Shown one piece after another: positions 14,915-23,300 of a stretch of 64,000 nt of DNA. The translations under genes were made by a program, and so were the position numbers. How positions within the stretch are numbered: the stretch's first letter is position 1; every line of letters starts with the position of its first letter. Source of the stretch: Avoscillospira sp045652125 (lineage in GTDB: Bacteria; Bacillota; Clostridia; Oscillospirales; Oscillospiraceae); the NCBI GenBank assembly GCA_045652125.1, contig JAZRTT010000025.1, positions 1 through 64,000 on the forward strand, written 5' to 3'. The notes under the pieces were generated by a model. The model was not told the origin of the DNA. It saw nothing but the letters and a program-made list of their open reading frames with translations, and made no database searches.

Positions 14915-16222
14915 ATGGTGAAGAATATGAACAAGGTCTATAATCGAATTGAAACCATCGTAGGTAATGTTATCACGGTTAGAGCAACCGGCGTTAAATA
15001 CAACGAATTGGCTCAAATAAACACTCGTTTCGGAAAGTCCTTGGCGCAGGTCAATAAAATCGACCAAAATATAGTTTCCTTGCAGGTGTTTTCAGGCGGT
15101 CAAGGCGTTTCAACAGGTGATGAAATTCGCTTTTTGGGACATGAAATGCGTATATCGTTCAGCGAGGATTTGTTGGGTAGAATATTTAACGGCTCGGGAC
15201 AACCGATAGATAACGGGCCTGTGCTTGAGGATAATATGAAACCTATTGGCGGGCCCTCTGTCAACCCTACAAAGAGAATTCTTGCCAACCGAATACTGAG
15301 AACGAATATCCCGATGATTGATATGTTCAATACGCTGGTTGTTTCTCAAAAGCTGCCTATTTTCTCAATTTCAGGCGAGCCCTATAACCAGCTTCTTGCC
15401 CGTATTGCTATGCAGGCTGAGGCAGATGTAATCGTTCTTGGCGGAATGGGTCTTAAATATGATGATTTTTTGTATTTTAAAGACACGCTTGCTAAGGGCG
15501 GTGCTTTAAGCAAGACGGTTATGTTTATTCATACCGCTTCAGACCCTACAGTGGAATGTGTAATGATTCCCGATATGGTGTTGGCGGTTGCTGAGCAGTT
15601 TGCATTGCAAAATAAAGATGTATTGGTGCTATTAACCGATATGACCAACTACGCCGATGCTATGAAGGAAATTGCCATCACGCAAGAGCAGGTTCCTTCT
15701 AACCGTGGATATCCCGGTGATCTTTATTCTCAGCTTGCGGCACGTTATGAAAAGGCAGTTGATTTTGCTAATTCAGGCTCAGTTACAGTATTGGCAGTAA
15801 CTACTATGCCGGGTGATGATGTAACGCACCCCGTGCCAGACAATACAGGATACATTACCGAGGGACAGTATTATTTGAAGGGTGGACGAATTGAACCCTT
15901 TGGCTCACTTTCCCGACTCAAGCAAAACGTGAATGGTAAAACAAGAAAGGATCACCGTGCTCTTATGGATGCGATGATTCGTATGTATTCTGCCTATAAG
16001 GAGACCCTTGAAAAGAAAAATATGGGCTTCTCCATGAGCAAGTGGGATGAAAAATTACTGAAATACGGTGAACTTTTTGAGAAAAAGCTAATGGACCTGT
16101 CGGTCAACCTATCTCTTGAAGAAGCACTGGATTTGGGTTGGAAAATTTTAAGCGATTGCTTTGAGAAGGATGAAACCGGAATCAAATCAGACCTTGTTGA
16201 TGAATTTTGGGCTAAGGTATAA
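14915..16222 (+). CDS. atpB: V-type ATPase subunit B
   Basis: The 435-residue non-catalytic nucleotide-binding subunit. It lacks a true P-loop (the equivalent segment is FSISGEPYNQLLARIA), as expected for B subunits, but keeps VLLTDMTNYADAMKEI and the Tyr/Arg features at the A-B interface (PGDLYSQLAARYE). The C-terminal domain is complete. Translation may begin at the ATG at 14915 or at 14927 (MNKVYNRIE); spacing from AAGGA favours the second. Confidence 0.95.
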   Translation: MVKNMNKVYNRIETIVGNVITVRATGVKYNELAQINTRFGKSLAQVNKIDQNIVSLQVFSGGQGVSTGDEIRFLGHEMRISFSEDLLGRIFNGSGQPIDNGPVLEDNMKPIGGPSVNPTKRILANRILRTNIPMIDMFNTLVVSQKLPIFSISGEPYNQLLARIAMQAEADVIVLGGMGLKYDDFLYFKDTLAKGGALSKTVMFIHTASDPTVECVMIPDMVLAVAEQFALQNKDVLVLLTDMTNYADAMKEIAITQEQVPSNRGYPGDLYSQLAARYEKAVDFANSGSVTVLAVTTMPGDDVTHPVPDNTGYITEGQYYLKGGRIEPFGSLSRLKQNVNGKTRKDHRALMDAMIRMYSAYKETLEKKNMGFSMSKWDEKLLKYGELFEKKLMDLSVNLSLEEALDLGWKILSDCFEKDETGIKSDLVDEFWAKV

Positions 16223-16236
16223 GGAGGTCTACGATT

Positions 16237-16869
16237 TTGGCAAAAATCAAATTAACTAAAAATGAGTTAAAGGTACAAAAGGATGCCCTTAAAATGTACC
16301 AAAGATATTTGCCGACTCTGACACTAAAAAAACAACAGCTTCAATCGGGAATTCGTTCTGTAGAGGCTAAAGTCCAGAACGTGAGAAAGGCCAAATACGA
16401 GCTTGAAAAGGACTTTGAGGATTGGATTGCCGTTTTCAGCGAAAAGGGTGCGTTCCCCGAAGGTGTTATTACGGTGAGCAATATTCGTAAGGGCAAGGGC
16501 AATATTGCAGGCGTTGATATTCCAACCTATGACGGCGCGGATTTCCTCAGAGGAGATTACGATTTATATTTCACTCCGCTTTGGGTTGACATTGCTGCCG
16601 ATCATATTGAGCAGGTTATTTCCCTTGATCTGGAAGCCAAAGTGTTAGACGAACAGGTGCGACTTTTGCAAAAGGAGCTTCTTGCAACCTCTCAAAGAGT
16701 TAATCTGTTTGAAAAGGTAAAAATTCCCGAAACAAAAGAAAATATTAAAAAAATATCGGTCTATATGGCGGACCAGCAGGTCAGTGCCGTTGTGCGTTCT
16801 AAAATTTCCAAACGCAAAATAGCACTGCGAAACATGCAGGTCTCTGAAGGGCAGGTGCCTTACGTATGA
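16237..16869 (+). CDS. atpD: V-type ATPase subunit D (central rotor shaft)
   Basis: A 210-residue rotor shaft, predicted as two long antiparallel helices (residues 5-75 and 130-205) around a short globular part, the usual V-type D pattern (LTKNELKVQKDALKMYQRYLP). The start is a TTG at 16237, 9 bases after AAGGAGG. Its end overlaps the start of atpI by ATGA. No subunit F gene is present, as in chlamydial operons. Confidence 0.9.
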   Translation: MAKIKLTKNELKVQKDALKMYQRYLPTLTLKKQQLQSGIRSVEAKVQNVRKAKYELEKDFEDWIAVFSEKGAFPEGVITVSNIRKGKGNIAGVDIPTYDGADFLRGDYDLYFTPLWVDIAADHIEQVISLDLEAKVLDEQVRLLQKELLATSQRVNLFEKVKIPETKENIKKISVYMADQQVSAVVRSKISKRKIALRNMQVSEGQVPYV

Positions 16870-18758
16870 TCGTGCCGATGAAAAAAATCTCCCTTATAAC
16901 CTTGGGGCAAAATAAGGAAGATACCCTTAAAAAGTTAAGAAAGCTTGGTATTGTTCAAATTGAAATAAGCGAAGGCAGCGGTGATAGGTTGGCTCAATAT
17001 AACGAGCAAATCATCTTGCTGGAGCAGGCAATTATTTCAATCGGTAAGCCTAAAAAAACTGAGCAGCAGCCCTTAGACACTCAAAAGGCTTTGGAAATTG
17101 CCCTTGAAATTGACAGGCTTACCAAGGAAAGGGCCGACTGCATCGCCGAACGGGCCGGTTATATTAACGAGCTGGCGCGCCTGAAGGCGTGGGGCAAGGT
17201 TGATCCCGACAGCATCAAGGAATTGGAAGCAAAAGGCGTAGAGATCGCTCTTTATGAAATGCCCAAAGCAGATTATGCGGCTCTCTCGGACGACTTAAAG
17301 GCCGTAAAGCTTTATTCCGACAAATCCGTTGTGAGATTTTTACTAAAAAAAGAGCCGGGCGGTCGGGCTGATTCCTTGAGCGATTATCAATTGTCCTTGC
17401 CCAAAATATCAACCGCTCAAATGCAGCAAAAGATTTCTCAAATAACAACGAAGGAAAAGGATATCGATCTGAAGATCTCATCCTATGCTTGCTATTTGGA
17501 AGGCTTGAATCTGGGGATAGCCGATATGCAAAAGAAGGTTGAATTTGAGATTTATGCAACCGGTATGGATTCGGTCGTTTTATCTGAGAATTCGGTTTCG
17601 GTCGCATATTTTAAGGGCTTTGTCGAGGCAGAACGGTTAGACGCGCTTAAAGAGGCTGCCAAAACTAATTCGTGGGGAATTATGGCTGAGGATCCAACAC
17701 CGGAGGATAATGTCCCCACCAAACTTAAAAACAATCGGTTTGTCAGTCTAATTTACCCGCTTAGCGACTTTTTGAATACAATTCCCGGTTATTTTGAGTA
17801 TGACATTTCAGGATGGTTTTTAGCGTTTATACTCATTTTCTTCGGAATAATTTTCGGTGACGGCGGGTATGGATTGCTTATTTGTACGATTGCGGCAATC
17901 CCCATTATAAAATCGTTGATTAACAAAAAAACAGTTAATCCGATCTTTCTGCTCATCGGACTCTTTGGACTTTCAACAATTTTGTGGGGCACGCTTACCT
18001 GCACTTGGTTTGGTCTTACGCCGGAGAAGTTACCACAGTGGCTCAAAGCGTTGTCAATACCGGTCATATCCAACGTTTACAGCGATAAAATTTGGAGACT
18101 GCCGTGGACAAGTGGAGGAGCGGGTCTTACAACGTCACAGAACCTGCAGATTTTATGCTTTACGTTGGCGCTCATCCAGTTGACGGTAGCACATATCATA
18201 TGTGCGGTAAGGAATAAAAAATCAATCAAAATGCTTTACGACATAGGGTCAGTTATGCAGCTTTTGGGAATGTATTATATGGTTCTTAGTGTCGTGGTAA
18301 ACGCTGAGGTTTTCAGCTTTGGCCTTAAAATAGGCGGCATTTCAATCGGAATGGTGGCCATAGGCGTTATTGCAATTGGTTTTTGTTTGACCTTTATCTT
18401 TGCAAATTATGAGGGCAGTATTTTAAAGTCCGTTATTGCAAGCTGTACCAATATTGTTTCGGTATTACTCAGCGTAGTAAACGTATTTTCTGATATCGTA
18501 TCGTATATACGGCTTTGGGCGGTCGGGCTTGCAGGTGCTGCAATATCGGCAACCGTAAACGAATTGGCAGGTCCGCTGCTCGGCAATTTTATGTTTATGA
18601 TCTTTGCCATCGTTCTTTTGGTGTTTGGTCACGGGTTGAATATGATACTGAATATTTTATCCGTTATCGTCCACGGAATACGACTTAACACGCTGGAATT
18701 CTCGTCACATTTGGATATGTCCTGGAGCGGATATAAGTTCAAGCCATTTAAAGAATAA
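16866..18758 (+). CDS. atpI: V-type ATPase membrane subunit I (a subunit)
   Basis: The 630-residue stator membrane subunit. The N-terminal half (to about 300) is soluble and coiled-coil rich (EQIILLEQAIISI, EIDRLTKERADCIAERA). The C-terminal half has seven to eight membrane segments, including the ion-channel helix with the essential arginine in VVNVFSDIVSYIRLWAVGLAG. It forms the two half-channels against the K ring. The first methionine overlaps the atpD stop codon. Confidence 0.93.
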   Translation: MIVPMKKISLITLGQNKEDTLKKLRKLGIVQIEISEGSGDRLAQYNEQIILLEQAIISIGKPKKTEQQPLDTQKALEIALEIDRLTKERADCIAERAGYINELARLKAWGKVDPDSIKELEAKGVEIALYEMPKADYAALSDDLKAVKLYSDKSVVRFLLKKEPGGRADSLSDYQLSLPKISTAQMQQKISQITTKEKDIDLKISSYACYLEGLNLGIADMQKKVEFEIYATGMDSVVLSENSVSVAYFKGFVEAERLDALKEAAKTNSWGIMAEDPTPEDNVPTKLKNNRFVSLIYPLSDFLNTIPGYFEYDISGWFLAFILIFFGIIFGDGGYGLLICTIAAIPIIKSLINKKTVNPIFLLIGLFGLSTILWGTLTCTWFGLTPEKLPQWLKALSIPVISNVYSDKIWRLPWTSGGAGLTTSQNLQILCFTLALIQLTVAHIICAVRNKKSIKMLYDIGSVMQLLGMYYMVLSVVVNAEVFSFGLKIGGISIGMVAIGVIAIGFCLTFIFANYEGSILKSVIASCTNIVSVLLSVVNVFSDIVSYIRLWAVGLAGAAISATVNELAGPLLGNFMFMIFAIVLLVFGHGLNMILNILSVIVHGIRLNTLEFSSHLDMSWSGYKFKPFKE

Positions 18759-18780
18759 TAGATTGATAAGGAGTATGATT

Positions 18781-19206
18781 ATGAATTTAGGATTATTAGG
18801 TACAGCATTGACAATGAGTATTGCGGCAATTGGCTCAGCAATCGGCATTGGTATTTCCGGTCAGGCGGCAATCGGTTCTTGGAAAAAATGCTATATGGCA
18901 AATAAAGCTGCGCCGTTTATACTGACTGTTTTTGCAGGAGCACCCTTAACCCAGACCATCTACGGCTTTCTTTTAATGCAGCAAATGAAGGCCTCAACTG
19001 CCGACCCTCTATTTTTGTTAGGACTTGGAATTGCATCAGGTACGGCAATAGCCTTCTCCGCCGTTTATCAGGGCAAAGCGGGTGCTGCCGGTGCAGATGC
19101 GCTGGGCGAAACCGGTAAAGGTTTTTCTCAGTATATCACCGTCGTGGGCCTTTGTGAAACGGTTGCTTTGTTCGCACTTGTTTTCAGCATGGTTGCCTTA
19201 GGATAA
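18781..19206 (+). CDS. atpK: V-type ATPase rotor ring subunit K
   Basis: A 141-residue proteolipid with four membrane helices (two fused hairpins). The start is the ATG at 18781, 7 bases after AAGGAG. Only the second hairpin has the ion-binding acid, E126 (GLCETVALF). T57 and Q58 (PLTQTIYGF) and Q97 (YQGKAGAAG) match the Na+ ligand set known from the Enterococcus hirae K ring (T64, Q65, Q110, E139). That favours a sodium-translocating enzyme; the backbone Leu position is less clear. It closes the operon and a terminator follows. Confidence 0.9.
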   Translation: MNLGLLGTALTMSIAAIGSAIGIGISGQAAIGSWKKCYMANKAAPFILTVFAGAPLTQTIYGFLLMQQMKASTADPLFLLGLGIASGTAIAFSAVYQGKAGAAGADALGETGKGFSQYITVVGLCETVALFALVFSMVALG

Positions 19207-19293
19207 ATATTTTCATATTGATGTTTTGATATAACTGCGCGTTCATATGCTCGTCCTTTATTTGCTAAAAATTCCAAAACGATACACTATTTT

Positions 19294-19337
19294 AACAGGT
19301 CTTGCGAATCTACGGATTCGCGAGACCTGTTTTTTTA
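19294..19337 (+). terminator. V-ATPase operon terminator
   Basis: A 17-bp stem with one wobble pair (19294-19310/19315-19331) followed by seven Ts. It lies inside the longest frame of the next small ORF, showing that the beginning of that frame is not coding. Confidence 0.88.
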
Positions 19338-19432
19338 TATCGAAAAGTCATTCTGATACAAACGTCATTGCATTTTGGTATACAGAGCAAGATGCAAATC
19401 ATATTATAGTCGCAAAAGGACGGTGTGGATGG

Positions 19433-19591
19433 ATGATTGCTTATATTGTGAAGTCTTGGAAAAAGAGCATTGGTGATCGTGTTATCACAATTACAAATTT
19501 GACCCCTGATCTCTTTGCAGAAGAAAAGCAAAAATACAAACGAGAAATAGAACAAAAACTTTACGACGTGTTTCATAAGTATATATCGTGA
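19433..19591 (+). CDS. Small unknown protein before recombinase B
   Basis: A frame open from 19247 ends at 19591. Its first part covers the operon terminator, so only the later part can be real. The start given here (ATG at 19433, MIAYIVKSWKKSIGDRV) has no clear ribosome site, so the gene may be a 5'-truncated remnant. The visible part is basic and helical, ending EIEQKLYDVFHKYIS. No family is recognised. By position it is the counterpart of the 55-codon ORF in element A, hence a weak candidate for a directionality factor. Confidence 0.35.
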   Translation: MIAYIVKSWKKSIGDRVITITNLTPDLFAEEKQKYKREIEQKLYDVFHKYIS

Positions 19592-19658
19592 AAATCCTGA
19601 TAAAAGAGCTGCTATGGTTTAGCGGCTCTGCTTCTTTTTGTGGAGAAAGGAGTGCAAA

Positions 19659-21167
19659 GTGAGTCTTTATGATGCTATTTACACAAGACAGTCGGTTGAC
19701 AGGATAGACAGCATATCCGTTGAAAGTCAAGTTGAGTTTTGTAAAAAGGAAGTGATCGGACAGGAATTAAAGGTATATACGGACAAGGGCTATAGTGGCA
19801 AAAACATTGACCGACCTGCGTTTCAGGAACTTATGCGCGATATTGAAGCCGGTATTATTCGCCGTGTAATCGTTCATCGCCTTGACCGTATCAGTCGTTC
19901 GGTGCTTGATTTTGCCAATGTGATCGATGTATTCCAAAGGCACAACGTTGATTTTGTCAGCACAATGGAAAAGTTTGATACAGGAACGCCTATTGGCAAA
20001 GCAATGCTGATGATCGTAATGATTTTCGCACAGCTTGAGCGTGAAACTATTCAGCAGCGTGTCATTGATGCCTATTCTTCACGAAGCAAGCGTGGTTTTT
20101 ATATGGGCGGAAGAGTTCCCTTTGGGTTCAATCTTATTGAAACCTCTATTGATGGAATACGCACCAAAATGTATGAGCCCATTGAGTCTGAAGCAGAAAT
20201 TATTAGACTGATATTTTCACTTTATTCCGAACCGCAAACTTCCCTTGGAGACGTAATGCGTTATTTGGAAGCACACGGAATACGAAAACGTGACGGTAAA
20301 CTCTTTAACCGAAACAGACTTCGTGATGTGGTGATAAATCCTGTGTATGTCAAAGCCGATTATCAGCTGTATGACTTCTTTAAGGCACAAGGCACCAATA
20401 TTGCCAACATCCCCGAAGACTTTATTGGCACAAACGGAGCGTACCTATATTCCGGTGATACCAGGAAACGCAAGAGCGTATCACTCGAAGGTCATACCCT
20501 TGTAATTGCTCCGCACCAAGGGCTTGTTGATTCAAGAACGTGGATCAAATGCCGTTCCAAGTGCCTCAATAACCAGAGTGTTGCAAAGCCGGTTAAGGCG
20601 AAGGTAACCTGGCTTGCAGGAAAAATCAAATGCGCCCATTGCGGATATGCCCTCACAGCCAAAATATACCGATGTAAAACCAAATCTGATAACCGTTATT
20701 ATCTCTGTAATAACAAATATAATGCCGGCGGTTGTAGTTTCGGCTCATTAGATGCCGATATCGTCGATGAAATTGTATTTGAAGAAATGCAGAAAAAATT
20801 AGAGGAGTTCAAAACGCTGTCACATCAAAAGCAGGAAGGCTGTAACCTGCAAATCGTAAAACTTAAAACCCGCATAGAGGCGATTGACAAGGAGATATCC
20901 TCTCTGGTCGATAAAATTGCGGCAGCAAACGAAACGGTTATGCAGTACATAAACAACCGCATTACCGAACTTAATGCCGAAAAGGAAAAACTGTATGCCG
21001 AGATTGCAAAGGTTGATGAAGCCGGCAGGGACAATATCGGAGAAATCAGCGGTTATATGGAGCATTGGGAAGATCTCACGGTTCGTGACAAAATAACTGT
21101 TGTAGATTGCCTTATAGAGCGTATTAACGCTACAAAGGACAGTCTTGAGATCAAGTGGAAAATCTAA
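19659..21167 (+). CDS. Large serine recombinase of element B
   Basis: A 502-residue enzyme of the same class as the recombinase of element A but clearly distinct in sequence. Translation starts at a GTG (19659) after GAAAGGAG. The resolvase domain carries the nucleophilic serine at position 12 (AIYTRQSVDRID) and catalytic arginines (HRLDRISRSVLDF, QLERETIQQRV). A recombinase domain, a zinc ribbon (CAHC, then YYLCNNKYNAGGC) and a coiled coil rich in Glu/Lys/Ile (about 400-450) follow. The stop codon is 42 bases from attR. It probably moves element B, including the V-ATPase operon, in and out of cotJC. Confidence 0.92.
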   Translation: MSLYDAIYTRQSVDRIDSISVESQVEFCKKEVIGQELKVYTDKGYSGKNIDRPAFQELMRDIEAGIIRRVIVHRLDRISRSVLDFANVIDVFQRHNVDFVSTMEKFDTGTPIGKAMLMIVMIFAQLERETIQQRVIDAYSSRSKRGFYMGGRVPFGFNLIETSIDGIRTKMYEPIESEAEIIRLIFSLYSEPQTSLGDVMRYLEAHGIRKRDGKLFNRNRLRDVVINPVYVKADYQLYDFFKAQGTNIANIPEDFIGTNGAYLYSGDTRKRKSVSLEGHTLVIAPHQGLVDSRTWIKCRSKCLNNQSVAKPVKAKVTWLAGKIKCAHCGYALTAKIYRCKTKSDNRYYLCNNKYNAGGCSFGSLDADIVDEIVFEEMQKKLEEFKTLSHQKQEGCNLQIVKLKTRIEAIDKEISSLVDKIAAANETVMQYINNRITELNAEKEKLYAEIAKVDEAGRDNIGEISGYMEHWEDLTVRDKITVVDCLIERINATKDSLEIKWKI

Positions 21168-21208
21168 TTTATTTTTTTATGGTAAAAGCATTCCACTCTG
21201 ATTGTTCA

Positions 21209-21214
21209 GGTGAA
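21209..21214. repeat. attR of element B (core GGTGAA)
   Basis: Right junction; the element side reads TGATTGTTCA before the core, and cotJC resumes with GCA at 21215. Confidence 0.82.
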
Positions 21215-21286
21215 GCAATTGAGCTGCTTCGCAGACGACTGAATGAAAAAAATGTCTACGCCATGAACCCGGCGTTGGATCTGTAA
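21209..21286 (+). pseudogene. cotJC: cotJC segment 3 (C-terminal 23 codons)
   Basis: From the core the frame reads GEAIELLRRRLNEKN, then VYAMNPALDL and a stop at 21284-21286. It is in phase with segments 1 and 2 when the cores are superimposed, giving 63 + 112 + 23 = 198 residues, the usual CotJC length. A factor-independent terminator starts 8 bases later, as expected for the end of the cotJ operon. An open frame from 21180 crosses the junction but has no ribosome site. Confidence 0.85.
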
Positions 21287-21293
21287 AAGAATA

Positions 21294-21321
21294 AAACAGG
21301 CCACCGACAGGTGGCCTGTTT
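21294..21321 (+). terminator. cotJ operon terminator
   Basis: A 12-bp perfect stem (21294-21305/21310-21321) with a GACA loop, just after the restored cotJC stop codon. The T-tract is short. Confidence 0.75.
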
Positions 21322-21389
21322 GCTTGTCACAGTATTGCATAATAATCTATCCATTTAATCTGTTTTTTCGCCATATTTGTAAATTGTTC

Positions 21390-21418
21390 TTGCATTGCGG
21401 TCATTTGTATTTTATAAT
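21390..21418 (+). promoter_or_regulatory. Permease promoter
   Basis: TTGCAT (21390-21395), a 17-base spacer and TATAAT (21413-21418), 53 bases before the permease start. Confidence 0.65.
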
Positions 21419-21471
21419 AATTTATATTTGTAGCATTACATAAATGCGCCAAATACGAAAGGAGATATATA

Positions 21472-22866
21472 ATGAAACAAACGATGGAAAAGAGGTACGG
21501 ACTTCTTACTGCAATCTGCATGGTTGTCGGTATCGTCATTGGCTCCGGCATTTTCTTTAAGACTGAAGCTGTTTTGGCCGTTACCGGCGGCAATGTTCTT
21601 TCCGGTGTCTTATCTCTTGTGGTCATGGGTATGATCATGCTGTTTTGTTCCTATGCATTCAGTCTGATGGCTCAGAAGTATGAGAAAGTGAATGGTGTAC
21701 TGGACTATGCTGAGGCAGCTTGCGGTTCCAAATATGCCTACTACCTCGGCTGGTTTATGACATTTATCTACACTCCCGGTATCACTTCTGTTTTGTGCTG
21801 GGTTTCCGCCAGATATTTTGGCGCATTGTTTGGATTTGGCGCGACCAGCGGCGAGACTATGGTTTTGGCAGCTCTGTTTTTGATGGTGGATGTCTTTATT
21901 AACGCTGTGTCCCCCAAGCTTGCCGGAAAGCTGCAGGTTTCCACTACTGTTATTAAATTGATCCCTCTTCTTTTGATGGCGGTTGTCGGAACAGTTGCCG
22001 GTCTGAGCAACGGTCAGTTGGTAAACAACTTTGTTGTTCCTTCTGATGGAAATGTTTCCTTCTTCGGTGGCATGATGTCCTCTGTCGTTGCCCTTGCCTT
22101 TGCATTTGAAGGTTGGATTCTGGCAACTTCCATTAACGCAGAGTTGAAAAATGCCAAGCGGAATCTGCCTTTGGCTTTGGTGCTCGGTTCTTTTATTATC
22201 ATCGCTGTGTTTGTATTCTATTATATTGGTATCTGCGGTGCCATCTCGGTGGAAGAACTCATGGCCGCCGGCTCTCCTCAGGCGTTTATGAATTTGTTTG
22301 GTAATACCTTTGGCACGCTCCTGTCTGTGTTTATTGTTATTTCCTGCATGGGTACTGCCAATGGCTTAATGATGGCCAACTCCCGTAATCTGTATTCCCT
22401 TGCAGCACGTGGCCACGGTCCTAAGCCTTCCCTCTTTGCTCGTATTGATGAGGATGCTGATATGCCCATCAATTCCACCTTCTTTGGTGCTCTGATTGCC
22501 GCAGTCTGGTTGACTTATTTCTATGGCGCAAACCTGAGCAGCACCAATTGGTTTGGCGTATTCAGCTTTGATTCCAGCGAACTGGTGATTGTTGCTCTGT
22601 ACTTGCTCTATATTCCCATTTTTGTCAAGATGTATAAGATGAAGGATCTTAATATATTCAAACGTTTTGTGATTCCCTCTCTGGCGATCTTCAGCTGCAT
22701 TTTCCTGGTTGGCTGTGCAATCTATGCACATGGTATTGCAAAGTATCAGGCTGCAGCCGCCGAAGGACGGTTCTCCTTCCCTGTTCTGTTCTTCGTGATC
22801 GTAACAGTCGTTGTCCTTTTTGTTGGCAAGTTCTTCTATCATCCGGAAGCTGAAAATAAAGAATGA
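21472..22866 (+). CDS. APC-family amino acid permease
   Basis: A 464-residue membrane protein with 12 predicted helices. The first carries the APC substrate signature VVGIVIGSGIFFKTEAVL, with the GSGIF break that binds the amino-acid backbone. The second half contains the SCMGTANGLMMANSRNLYSLA segment common to SteT/LAT-like exchangers. The substrate is not evident. It is a single-gene unit with its own promoter, AAAGGAG ribosome site and terminator. Confidence 0.85.
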   Translation: MKQTMEKRYGLLTAICMVVGIVIGSGIFFKTEAVLAVTGGNVLSGVLSLVVMGMIMLFCSYAFSLMAQKYEKVNGVLDYAEAACGSKYAYYLGWFMTFIYTPGITSVLCWVSARYFGALFGFGATSGETMVLAALFLMVDVFINAVSPKLAGKLQVSTTVIKLIPLLLMAVVGTVAGLSNGQLVNNFVVPSDGNVSFFGGMMSSVVALAFAFEGWILATSINAELKNAKRNLPLALVLGSFIIIAVFVFYYIGICGAISVEELMAAGSPQAFMNLFGNTFGTLLSVFIVISCMGTANGLMMANSRNLYSLAARGHGPKPSLFARIDEDADMPINSTFFGALIAAVWLTYFYGANLSSTNWFGVFSFDSSELVIVALYLLYIPIFVKMYKMKDLNIFKRFVIPSLAIFSCIFLVGCAIYAHGIAKYQAAAAEGRFSFPVLFFVIVTVVVLFVGKFFYHPEAENKE

Positions 22867-22877
22867 TCCATAAGGTT

Positions 22878-22912
22878 AACGCCCCTTGACACAAAGTCAA
22901 GGGGCGTTTTTT
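22878..22912. terminator. Bidirectional terminator (permease / Nudix gene)
   Basis: A 13-bp perfect stem (22878-22890/22896-22908) followed by a T-run, between convergent genes. Confidence 0.88.
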
Positions 22913-23300
22913 ATCGGAAATAATTATTTTTGAGCTGCAGAAGAATATCCCTGTCTGCAGAACAGAATTCATAATAATCGATATCATTCACAGATATCCA
23001 GCGAATGTCATTGTGTTCCAGCTTTTTAGGAGATCCCTTTGAAATGACGGCATGATATATCGTCAGATTTACGGTCAGATCCGGATAGGTGTGAGTGACC
23101 TCCATGAACACATCCCCTACCGTAATTGAGATGTCAAGCTCTTCTTTGCACTCCCGGACGAGTGCGGCCTGCTTTGTTTCTCCCGGTTCTACTTTTCCAC
23201 CTACAAATTCCCACAGCATTCCCCGGGCTTTGTGAGCAGGCCGTTGGCAGATAAGAAACCGATCCCCCTGCCAGATCAGGGCGGCAACAACCTGTGTCAT
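22911..23300 (-). CDS. Nudix hydrolase, MutT-like
   Basis: A 129-residue Nudix protein. The start is the ATG at 23300, which overlaps the upstream transporter stop by ATGA and follows GGAAGG. The longer frame upstream is just the transporter read in another phase. The Nudix box is complete: GGKVEPGETKQAALVRECKEEL (residues about 34-55, consensus Gx5Ex7REUxEExGU). The small size and N-terminal VVAALIWQGDRFLICQRP fit 8-oxo-dGTP or CTP pyrophosphatases of the MutT type that sanitise the nucleotide pool. Confidence 0.88.
   Translation of the reverse strand: MTQVVAALIWQGDRFLICQRPAHKARGMLWEFVGGKVEPGETKQAALVRECKEELDISITVGDVFMEVTHTYPDLTVNLTIYHAVISKGSPKKLEHNDIRWISVNDIDYYEFCSADRDILLQLKNNYFR

Larger units (their letters stand above)
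11688..21208. mobile_element. Intervening element B in cotJC (9,521 bp, V-ATPase cargo)
   Basis: Bounded by GGTGAA at 11688-11693 and 21209-21214. Joining the two cores reads CGC TTC GGT GAA GCA ATT GAG, i.e. QRFGEAIELL, and continues to a stop at 21286 with a normal CotJC tail (KNVYAMNPALDL). Contents, all rightward: seven V-type ATPase genes, a terminator, a small ORF and a large serine recombinase ending 42 bases before attR. The region is visibly AT-richer than the host genes, which fits transfer. The gene set has no phage or conjugation genes. Confidence 0.85.

Noticed and set aside
19247..19432. Upstream part of the 114-codon frame before recombinase B
   Set aside because: It includes the V-ATPase terminator hairpin and T-run, so it is not translated from its first ATG.
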